A program made the position numbers and the translations under genes. DNA of 6,307 bases from Candidatus Levybacteria bacterium RIFCSPLOWO2_12_FULL_37_14 (GTDB lineage Bacteria > Patescibacteriota > Microgenomatia > Levybacterales > UBA12049). Of this stretch, positions 1 through 4,673 are shown piece after piece. The stretch lies in assembly GCA_001782645.1 (NCBI GenBank), contig MFPH01000037.1, positions 1 to 6,307 of the forward strand, in the 5' to 3' direction. A model generated the notes under the pieces. The model ran no database searches. It was not told the DNA's origin and worked only from the letters and a program-made list of their open reading frames with translations. The stretch's first letter is position 1. Each line of letters begins with the position of its first letter.

Positions 1-10
1 AATTTCTGTC

Positions 11-63
11 ATTTGAAATTGTTTCGAGTTTTGATATTCGTATTTCGGATTTTTTACCGAAAT
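11..63. repeat. ATTTCG-type intergenic repeat with small hairpin
   Basis: The stretch is built from variants of ATTTCG/ATTTCGGA. It ends in a 7-bp inverted repeat, ATTTCGG at 42-48 and CCGAAAT at 57-63, around an 8-base T-rich loop. The same kind of sequence recurs inside fmt at 4871-4902. It looks like a dispersed simple repeat. A role as a weak terminator for an upstream gene cannot be excluded, but no clean T run follows the stem on the + strand. Confidence 0.5.
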
Positions 64-80
64 TAAAATTACTAAAGCTG

Positions 81-109
81 TTGTAAACCTTGCTCGAATT
101 TAGTATACT
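81..109 (+). promoter_or_regulatory. rpmB promoter (sigma70-type)
   Basis: A TTGTAA box at 81-86 is followed by a 17-base spacer and TATACT at 104-109. Transcription would begin near 115-116, leaving a leader of about 15 nt with an AAAGG ribosome binding site at 118-122, 7 nt before the ATG at 130. The -10 box and the spacing are close to consensus; the -35 matches at 4 of 6 positions. Confidence 0.65.
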
Positions 110-129
110 ATCTTTCGAAAGGTTTTACT

Positions 130-375
130 ATGTCTAGTGGAATGAAGTGTCAAAATTGCGGAAAAGGTTCGATGTATGGGCACAAAGTTTCCCATGCGAA
201 AAACAGGACCAAAAGACTTTTTAGGCCCAATCTTCACCCTATGCGTTTGACGGTTAATGGGGCAACCAAAAGAGTAAAACTTTGTACGAAGTGTTTGAGA
301 ACCGCAAAAAAAGAAATAAAAGCAAAGTCCGCTCCAAAAATTGCTTCTTCGGCACAAGCCGCAGCAACAGTCTAA
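130..375 (+). CDS. rpmB: 50S ribosomal protein L28, zinc-ribbon type
   Basis: This is the large-subunit ribosomal protein L28 (bL28), 81 aa, close to the usual family length of 60-80. The N-terminus MKCQNCGKG, the GHKVSHAKNRTKRLFRPNL segment (residues 18-35) and the LCTKCLRT segment (51-58) are family hallmarks. Cys7/Cys10 and Cys52/Cys55 form two CxxC pairs, so this is the zinc-binding form. The start at 130 is chosen because AAAGG lies 7 nt upstream and a good promoter precedes it; Met5 is a possible alternative. The last 20 or so residues (KSAPK...QAAATV) are a low-complexity Ala/Ser/Lys tail of the sort common on small ribosomal proteins. It appears to be transcribed alone: the next gene has its own promoter starting 13 bases after the stop. 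Confidence 0.95.
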   Translation: MSSGMKCQNCGKGSMYGHKVSHAKNRTKRLFRPNLHPMRLTVNGATKRVKLCTKCLRTAKKEIKAKSAPKIASSAQAAATV

Positions 376-388
376 ATTTAATTTTCCC

Positions 389-417
389 TTGACTTCTTCT
401 AGAATAGTTTTTAGAAT
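389..417 (+). promoter_or_regulatory. Strong sigma70-type promoter, near-leaderless
   Basis: TTGACT at 389-394, a 17-base spacer and TAGAAT at 412-417 each match consensus at 5 of 6 positions. The predicted start near 424 is only about 6 bases before the ATG at 430, and no Shine-Dalgarno is visible, so the transcript would be nearly leaderless. The promoter supports a real gene beginning at 430, although that frame closes early. Confidence 0.65.
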
Positions 418-429
418 AAAAAGTACAGC

Positions 430-883
430 ATGATTGAAAAACATCCCGTTTACTTAAGGCAGGAGGCAAGTGAAGGCGCTTTTGTGGTCGCGAGAGATAT
501 TTGGATAGAGCGAAACACTTCTTAAGAATAATAAAAATGAGAACATAGTCATCAATCGCAAAGACCCAAAAAGGAAAATAATAATTTCACAAGAGCCGCT
601 TTATGATAAGGATAATAATCCGCTGAATTCTAATTTAACGATTTATGTGGAAACGCCTGATTTTCCAGGGTTAGAGTCTTCCAGGGAGGCATATTGCTTT
701 ATGAATGATTTTGGAGGACGCGTTATGAAACAGTCGTTCGGCGGTTATATCTCGTCGGAGAAAGAAGCAGACAAAGACGAGCTGAGCAAATTGTGGGAGA
801 TGATAACAGGAAAACAGTATGAAAGGAAAATGACAGCCGGAGACAAAATAGCGCGTAAATTATTGGGAGGGCTTGTCGAGTAA
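430..883 (+). pseudogene. Unrecognised gene, apparently frameshifted
   Basis: I do not recognise this gene. From the ATG at 430 one frame encodes 31 residues (MIEKHPVYLRQEASEG...) and stops at 523-525. Another frame is open from 509 to the stop at 881-883 and encodes the bulk of the product, rich in charged residues (NENIVINRKDPKRK, then SSEKEADKDELSKLWEMITG). The two frames overlap at 509-522, so a single +1-type shift there would give one protein of about 150 aa. The strong promoter ends only 12 bases before 430. In contrast, the best in-frame start of the second part (GTG at 647) has no ribosome binding site. I therefore read this as one broken gene or a sequencing error, not two genes. 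A separate 78-aa protein from 647 is the alternative. Its stop lies one base before repeat R1, convergent with nucleotidyltransferase 1. Confidence 0.5.
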
Positions 884-884
884 T

Positions 885-919
885 TCTATTGCTTCTGGGT
901 AGCCGTTGAAAAAATCATT
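885..919 (-). repeat. fmt-tail repeat copy R1
   Basis: The 13-base core GGGTAGCCGTTGA lies at 897-909 on the + strand. Read on the minus strand, the segment encodes an fmt-like tail, NYNDFFNGYPEAIELLDK, in the frame one base away from the nucleotidyltransferase frame. It is the most diverged of the four copies (TTCAACGGCTACCC where the others have CTCAACGGCTACCC). The stop codon of nucleotidyltransferase 1 (TGA, 917-915) falls within it. Confidence 0.75.
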
Positions 920-1547
920 GTAATTTTTTTTCTGCGAGCCGGCGAGTTTCTTTTCGAAAGTACTCTTTTACTTCTTCCCAATCTATCTCAATCAGCATGT
1001 TGGGCATTTGATTTTCCTGCTCGGCATCCTCAAAATAGTCCAGTGAGCGGAGAATTGAATACAAATGATCTTCAAGAACAGCATATTTTCTTTGATAAAA
1101 TTCAAGCATTTCTTCAAGCGTATATTTTTTGGCGAGAAAATAGACATCAACAAAATCTCTCCTAGTCCCGCGGTCTTCAATTGCATGAATTTTCATAGCG
1201 GCAATGTCAGGCAAGCTCGCCAATTGGATGTTTTCAAATGATACTGTAGGCTCAAGTAATGGATATTTATAGTAGAATATGCTAAATTTTGTATGATTAA
1301 TTTTTCCCCATACGGTCCATTGCTCGTTGCCTTCTTGGACAAAATCCGGTAGAGAGGTAAGTTTTTTTATAAGTTGCGTTTCATTGAATTCGTGGGGGGT
1401 AAAAAAATCAAGATCTATAGAGATCCTATGTCCAATCTGAAGCGCCAAAGCAGTTCCTCCGGCGAGGTATGCTTGTTTAATTTTAGTAACAGCTGAAATT
1501 AGCTGGATAGCCCGAAATGTATCGGGGAGTAAGGTTTTTGTAAACAT
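915..1547 (-). CDS. AbiEii-type nucleotidyltransferase, module 1 (toxin-like)
   Basis: Predicted nucleotidyltransferase of the AbiEii/AbiGii toxin family, 210 aa. Such proteins are the toxin half of type IV toxin-antitoxin/abortive-infection systems and are thought to transfer nucleotides onto RNA targets; the target here is unknown. The family signature is complete: GGTALAL at residues 30-36, HRISIDLDFF at 40-49 with the metal-binding pair Asp45/Asp47, DIAAMK at 114-119 with Lys119, and RGTRRDFVDVYFL at 126-138 with Asp131/Asp134. The frame stays open back to 1850, but the ATG at 1547 is chosen because its MFTKTLLPDT start is identical in module 3 and gives the same 210-aa length. The start lies inside the upstream DUF6922-like gene with a 49-nt overlap. 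No strong Shine-Dalgarno is visible, so translational coupling is likely. By eye it is roughly 60% identical to module 3. Confidence 0.85.
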   Translation of the reverse strand: MFTKTLLPDTFRAIQLISAVTKIKQAYLAGGTALALQIGHRISIDLDFFTPHEFNETQLIKKLTSLPDFVQEGNEQWTVWGKINHTKFSIFYYKYPLLEPTVSFENIQLASLPDIAAMKIHAIEDRGTRRDFVDVYFLAKKYTLEEMLEFYQRKYAVLEDHLYSILRSLDYFEDAEQENQMPNMLIEIDWEEVKEYFRKETRRLAEKKLQ

Positions 1548-1813
1548 TTTACTTGATCTTTGTCCATGTTTAGTATGTCTGCCCAAAAATTGCCCGTAGG
1601 CCGCGAAAGATCTTTTGTCTTCATAACAACTTTTCTTATTATATCTTTTCCATATGTTTTTATCAGCCAGCGTATGTCGTGGAGATTTCCTCGATCCAGC
1701 ACTCGTTTTATGATAAAAAAAGCGTGTTTCCTGATCTTTAAATCTGCAAATTTTATATCCCAAAAATATGGCCGCAAAAATTCGGGAACCTGTATTTTTT
1801 CCTCCTGATTCAT
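1499..1813 (-). CDS. DUF6922-like small protein, module 1 (antitoxin candidate)
   Basis: A soluble 104-aa protein with no signal peptide or membrane segment. The pattern PEFLRPYFWD (residues 10-19), FIIKRVLDRG (33-42), a middle helix-rich region and GNFW (75-78) with the KCLQKPYSP tail resembles the DUF6922 family. I recall those proteins as small upstream partners of AbiEii-type nucleotidyltransferases; this family call is from memory. By position it is the antitoxin candidate, upstream of and overlapping the toxin-like gene. It is not the classical winged-helix AbiEi. The ATG at 1813 matches the MNQ start of module 3 and sits 7 nt after an extended -10 box, implying a leaderless mRNA. The last 16 codons are also read in another frame as the start of the nucleotidyltransferase. 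Confidence 0.75.
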   Translation of the reverse strand: MNQEEKIQVPEFLRPYFWDIKFADLKIRKHAFFIIKRVLDRGNLHDIRWLIKTYGKDIIRKVVMKTKDLSRPTGNFWADILNMDKDQVKCLQKPYSPIHFGLSS

Positions 1814-1820
1814 AGTTACT

Positions 1821-1829
1821 ATTATTACA
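1821..1829 (-). promoter_or_regulatory. Extended -10 promoter, module 1
   Basis: On the minus strand TGT followed by AATAAT forms an extended -10 element, with 7 bases between the hexamer and the ATG at 1813. Transcription would start at or next to the A of the ATG. The surrounding sequence (AAAATATGTAATAATAGTAA) is nearly the same upstream of module 3. No convincing -35 box is seen. Confidence 0.55.
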
Positions 1830-1857
1830 TATTTTACCCTGCAAATCCACTCTTAAC

Positions 1858-1887
1858 TTGTTTTGATTGCTCGATCTCGGTTATAAT
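1858..1887 (+). promoter_or_regulatory. Promoter of the divergent unknown gene
   Basis: A perfect TATAAT at 1882-1887 is preceded at 18 bases by TTGTTT (1858-1863). The predicted transcription start near 1894 lies after the ATG at 1889, so the ATG at 1898 is the likely start, giving a leader of only a few bases. It is divergent from the module 1 promoter, with about 52 bases between the two -10 boxes. Confidence 0.55.
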
Positions 1888-1897
1888 TATGGTAATT

Positions 1898-2765
1898 ATG
1901 TCAGGAGAAGCAGGCTTAGAAAAACAGGATGCTCTGAGAGTTGATCTTTCGACAGCTAGGGATAAAACTGAATCTTTGGTGCAGTCAAAACCCGAACTCC
2001 CTGTGCCAAAGGAAATAAAAGAGATATTGGATCAAGGTGCTTTAGAAATTCAATTTAATCTTAGTGATAAATCGATTATTAAAGAATTGGGACTTAGTAA
2101 GGATATTAATAAAGGATATGGAGTACATCTAAGCAGAAATTGTCCCCAAAGCATATGGGGTTTGGGGGGGGGTTTGGAGTCACTTGAATATCAGATCGCC
2201 TAGAGGCCTATTTCGCAGCGGTTACGAGGTACCTCCGTATGGATTGCTCATTGCTTGCAAAATGCCGCTTTCTGAAGAAAAAGTAATAGGAGAGACTAAG
2301 ATGGAGCACAAGAAAATTTTGGGAATAAAATTGCCCATGAAAGAACAGATAAGGGTATCAAAGACAATCAATGTGCCTGCGTCCTCCGGCGAATATATTG
2401 ACGGGCTTAACTCTAAAGACCCTATTTTAGCCAAAGAGCCTTTAGTAATTATTTCTGCGATTATCCATACTAACAGAATGTTCGACGACTATGGCAGGAA
2501 CGTAGGATTGCTACTTGTTAATGTTGGTTTACCGGAATCATTATATAAAAAAATAGAAGCAGACATTCATAAGTCACCTGCTCTTATCTTAGATTATGCC
2601 CGGGAAATATACCCCGTCTGGTATAAACACTATATTGCATATGAAGAAAAACAGACGGGAATTATGTATAGAGACTCTATTAAGCCCGCTTTTGAAATTG
2701 GGAAGTATTCAGATGAAGCGATGGTAAGGGGGGCTGCACAAGATTTGAAGGAGAAGTCTAAATAA
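1898..2765 (+). pseudogene. Unrecognised gene interrupted at a G9 tract
   Basis: No family is recognised. The first part, from ATG 1898 (an ATG at 1889 is too close to the -10 box), runs in one frame to a stop at 2201-2203. A second frame, open from 2133, continues to the stop at 2763-2765. The frames overlap across a run of nine G (2164-2172). Removing one G would join them into one protein of about 289 aa, shifting after CPQSIWGLGG into WSHLNIRSPRG. The second part contains a hydrophobic segment (PLVIISAIIH), then NVGLLLVNVGLPESLYKKIE, then a helical C-terminus ending LKEKSK. No signal peptide is seen. Either the gene is decayed, the tract is a slippage or phase-variable switch, or the assembly is off by one G. 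If the downstream part were translated alone it would begin at TTG 2184. It ends 18 bases before repeat R2, convergent with module 2. Confidence 0.6.
2157..2177 (+). repeat. G4-T3-G9-T3-G2 homopolymer tract
   Basis: Four G (2157-2160), TTT, nine G (2164-2172), TTT and GG lie inside the coding region at the point where the reading frame shifts. Tracts this long slip easily in replication and in sequencing. The arrangement could also form a G-quadruplex on the coding strand. Confidence 0.85.
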
Positions 2766-2783
2766 ATTAAATCCTAAAATAAT

Positions 2784-2818
2784 TCTTTTGCCGCGGGGTA
2801 GCCGTTGAGAAAGTCTTC
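2784..2818 (-). repeat. fmt-tail repeat copy R2
   Basis: The core GGGTAGCCGTTGA is at 2796-2808. On the minus strand it reads as SEDFLNGYPAAKELF and then a TAG stop, an fmt-like C-terminus. The TGA stop of nucleotidyltransferase 2 (2819-2817) abuts it. It shares TTCTTTTGCC before the core with copy R3. Confidence 0.8.
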
Positions 2819-3428
2819 AGAGCTTTTTAACTTCGGATAAGAAGTAGTTTTTTACGTCCTTCCATGCGACATCAACAAGCATTTCAGGCATTTCATCCTC
2901 ATCGGCTTCATTGAAATAGAGAAGCGCTTTCTTGAGGATTAGTCTCATATCTTCGAGATTACCATATTTTTTTCCATAAAATTCAAACAGTTTTCTCAGT
3001 GAGAATTTTTTTGAAAGAAAATATATGTCTATAAAGTCTCGTCTGGTTCCCCGTTTGGTGACAGTGTCAAATTTCATTGCCGATAAATCAGAAAGACCGG
3101 CAACGCATATGTTCTTCCAGGGAGTTAGCTCATTCAAAAGTTTGTATTTATATCCAAATAATGAGAATTTAGTTTCCCCAACAAAGCCCACGATAGTTTG
3201 CCAATCTGAATAAGTTATTCTTAGTTTAAGTTCTTTTTTTAATTTTTGTTCCCATTGTGTTTCTGAAAAATAAGCAGAGGTAAAAAAGTCAAGATCAACA
3301 GATTTTCGGTGGCCAAACCAAAGAGCAAGCGCTGTTCCGCCTGCGAGATAAGATCCTTTGGGAAGACTGTCTTTTTCCAACTCCCCGAGGAGTTTTATTG
3401 CGGATTGGGACAAAATAACATCATACAT
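2817..3428 (-). CDS. AbiEii-type nucleotidyltransferase, module 2 (toxin-like)
   Basis: Predicted nucleotidyltransferase of the AbiEii toxin family, 203 aa, the most divergent of the three. It keeps YLAGGTALAL (residues 27-36), HRKSVDLDFF (40-49, Asp45/Asp47), DLSAMK (114-119) and RGTRRDFIDIYFL (126-138), so all expected catalytic positions are present. The N-terminus (MYDVILSQSAIKLL) differs from the MFTKTLLPDT start of modules 1 and 3. The central DIAAMKIHAxEDRG block is replaced by DLSAMKFDTVTKRG. It begins one base after the TAA of the upstream small gene, has no clear ribosome binding site, and is probably translated by stop-restart coupling. The absence of the 49-nt overlap is the main structural difference from the sister modules. 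RNA-targeting nucleotidyl transfer is inferred from the family, and no substrate can be named. Confidence 0.83.
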   Translation of the reverse strand: MYDVILSQSAIKLLGELEKDSLPKGSYLAGGTALALWFGHRKSVDLDFFTSAYFSETQWEQKLKKELKLRITYSDWQTIVGFVGETKFSLFGYKYKLLNELTPWKNICVAGLSDLSAMKFDTVTKRGTRRDFIDIYFLSKKFSLRKLFEFYGKKYGNLEDMRLILKKALLYFNEADEDEMPEMLVDVAWKDVKNYFLSEVKKL

Positions 3429-3429
3429 C

Positions 3430-3651
3430 TTAGAGAGTATTAAGCCAGTAATTCTTGGATTTTTTGGAGATTCTTGATTTTTGCGCGATATTTTTTATTT
3501 TTTTCTTTCCAAAAACAAATTTCAGCCACTCAAATGCCTTTTCGTCACCGTATTCAAGAATTCTTTTTATGTAATATTCGGGGTGATTTTTAGGCTTGGA
3601 ATTTCCCGGATTGATGTCCCAGAAGTATTTTTGAATATAACTTGCGATCAT
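3430..3651 (-). CDS. Short DUF6922-like protein, module 2 (antitoxin candidate)
   Basis: A 73-aa relative of the two other small module proteins. IQKYFWDINP (residues 6-15) matches YFWDIKF, YYIKRILEYGDEKAFEWLKF (27-46) matches the KRVLDRG segment, and SKNYWLNTL (65-73) matches GNFW. It lacks the last 25 or so residues (the CLQKPYSPI.FGLSS tail) that in modules 1 and 3 are encoded in the region overlapping the nucleotidyltransferase. It is therefore either a truncated partner or a natural short version. The start at 3651 is chosen because a perfect extended -10 box lies 6 nt upstream. The family assignment is by alignment to its neighbours by eye, and the antitoxin role is by position only. 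Confidence 0.7.
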   Translation of the reverse strand: MIASYIQKYFWDINPGNSKPKNHPEYYIKRILEYGDEKAFEWLKFVFGKKKIKNIAQKSRISKKSKNYWLNTL

Positions 3652-3657
3652 GGGTTA

Positions 3658-3666
3658 ATTATATCA
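3658..3666 (-). promoter_or_regulatory. Extended -10 promoter, module 2
   Basis: On the minus strand TGATATAAT is a perfect extended -10 element (TGn plus TATAAT), ending 6 bases before the ATG at 3651. This implies a leaderless mRNA. It lies within the open reading frame that continues from fmt-tail copy R3, so the promoter sits in the tail sequence. Confidence 0.6.
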
Positions 3667-3693
3667 CATAGGCCTGCCAGTAGGGTACAGATT

Positions 3694-3728
3694 TCTTTTG
3701 CCTCGGGGTAGCCGTTGAGGAAATTCTT
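3694..3728 (-). repeat. fmt-tail repeat copy R3
   Basis: The core GGGTAGCCGTTGA is at 3706-3718. The minus strand encodes KYNDKNFLNGYPEAKE and then ICTLLAGL, an fmt-like tail. Its frame stays open until a TGA that overlaps the ATG of the module 2 small gene. The stop of nucleotidyltransferase 3 (3735-3733) lies just beyond the repeat. Confidence 0.8.
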
Positions 3729-3732
3729 ATCG

Positions 3733-4365
3733 TTATACTTTCAATTTGCTTTTGGCAAGCTTAATAGCTTGATTTTGGAAAAACTTCTTCACCTCTTTCC
3801 ATGAGACAGGAAGAAGCATTTCGGGCATGTCGTCAATTTCAGCATCAATAAAATAATTCATACTCCTAATAATGTTATACAGATGATCTTCCAGAATTCC
3901 ATATTTTTCATCATAAAACTTCAGCATTTGTTCCAAAGTGAACTCTTTTGTCAAAAAATAAAGATCAACAAAATCTCTTTTCGTCCCTCTATCTTCCAGG
4001 GCGTGGATTTTCATAGCCGCAATGTCCTCCTTGGAGAGCATTTGAATGCCCGCAAACGGAATGGTCTTTTTAATTAAGGGATATTGGTAGTAAAATAAGC
4101 TAAACTTCGTATTTGCGACTTTACCCCAGACGGTTCTCCATGCCGTACCTTCCTCTTTGTAATCAGGCATCTGACTAAGTTCCCCTGCCAATGTTTTTTC
4201 ATCAAAAATCTGCGGTGTAAAAAAATCCAGATCTACGGAGATTCGGTGTCCAATTTGAAGCGCCAAGGCGGTTCCTCCCGCCAGATAGGCTTTTTTTACG
4301 ATGCTTATATTTGATACTAACTTGAGAGCCCGAACTGTATCGGGGAGTAAGGTTTTTGTAAACAT
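3733..4365 (-). CDS. AbiEii-type nucleotidyltransferase, module 3 (toxin-like)
   Basis: Predicted AbiEii-family nucleotidyltransferase, 210 aa, with an intact signature: AYLAGGTALAL (residues 26-36), HRISVDLDFF (40-49, Asp45/Asp47), DIAAMK (114-119), RGTKRDFVDLYFL (126-138), and the conserved tail region DDMPEMLLPVSWKEVKKFF (178-196). The start at 4365 is supported by AAAGG 4 nt upstream and by the MFTKTLLPDT start shared with module 1. Like module 1, it overlaps the upstream small gene by 49 nt in another frame. It is the module nearest fmt, on the same strand, so read-through from the def-fmt operon is possible in addition to its own promoter. It is roughly 60% identical to module 1 by eye and clearly less so to module 2, which argues against very recent duplication. 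Confidence 0.86.
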   Translation of the reverse strand: MFTKTLLPDTVRALKLVSNISIVKKAYLAGGTALALQIGHRISVDLDFFTPQIFDEKTLAGELSQMPDYKEEGTAWRTVWGKVANTKFSLFYYQYPLIKKTIPFAGIQMLSKEDIAAMKIHALEDRGTKRDFVDLYFLTKEFTLEQMLKFYDEKYGILEDHLYNIIRSMNYFIDAEIDDMPEMLLPVSWKEVKKFFQNQAIKLAKSKLKV

Positions 4366-4631
4366 ACAACCTTTCTTTTATCAATTCCCAGGAAAAGAGA
4401 CCAGAAATTGGCTGTTTTTGGAGAAATATCGCGGGAAGTTAGAAGCAATTTTTCAATTTCCTGATTCGTATAATTTTGTCTTAACCAACTTAATGCCTTG
4501 GTATTGCCCCTATCTAAAACACGTTTCAAGATAAAAGTTCTGGACTTTTTTAAATCCAAATCTTCAAATTTTACGTCCCAAAAATAGGATCGTAAAGATT
4601 CGGGAAGCTGCATTTTTCTTTTCTGATTCAT
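4317..4631 (-). CDS. DUF6922-like small protein, module 3 (antitoxin candidate)
   Basis: A 104-aa protein, the same length as its module 1 counterpart. PESLRSYFWDVKF (residues 10-22), FILKRVLDRGN (33-43), ANFW (74-77) and VVCLQKPYSPIQFGLSS (88-104) align without gaps to module 1. A GTG start at 4637 is possible, but the ATG at 4631 is preferred: it matches the module 1 start (MNQ) and sits 7 nt after an extended -10 box, the same spacing as in module 1. The last codons overlap the nucleotidyltransferase start. The gene begins 42 bases after the fmt stop. An antitoxin role is inferred from position and from the recalled DUF6922 association. Confidence 0.75.
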   Translation of the reverse strand: MNQKRKMQLPESLRSYFWDVKFEDLDLKKSRTFILKRVLDRGNTKALSWLRQNYTNQEIEKLLLTSRDISPKTANFWSLFLGIDKRKVVCLQKPYSPIQFGLSS

Positions 4632-4638
4632 ATTCACT

Positions 4639-4647
4639 ATTATGACA
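4639..4647 (-). promoter_or_regulatory. Extended -10 promoter, module 3
   Basis: On the minus strand TGT plus CATAAT lies 7 bases before the ATG at 4631, giving a leaderless transcript. It falls in the short gap after fmt. The flanking sequence (AAAATATGTCATAATAGTGA) is nearly the same as upstream of module 1. Confidence 0.5.
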
Positions 4648-4673
4648 TATTTTGCCTTGTAAATCTATAAAAA

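Noticed and set aside
376..388. Terminator after rpmB
   Set aside because: No stem-loop with a T run is present in the short gap before the next promoter.
100..469. Minus-strand open frames opposite rpmB
   Set aside because: They are antisense shadows of L28 and its flanks, with no start signal and an aromatic- and Cys-rich composition typical of reverse frames.
1548..1850. N-terminal extension of nucleotidyltransferase 1 giving a 311-aa protein
   Set aside because: The extra stretch is the shadow of the DUF6922-like gene in another frame, has no family similarity, and includes the promoter region. The 210-aa form matches module 3 exactly in start and length.
3701..3720. Hairpin at R3 (CCTC and GAGG flanking the core)
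   Set aside because: The pairing bases are not conserved in R1, R2 and R4, so a shared structural role is not supported.
1560..4534. Short + strand open frames opposite the modules (for example 1560-1808, 3025-3213, 3481-3711, 3883-4077, 4301-4534)
   Set aside because: All lie antisense to well supported genes, have no promoter or ribosome binding site, and resemble no family.
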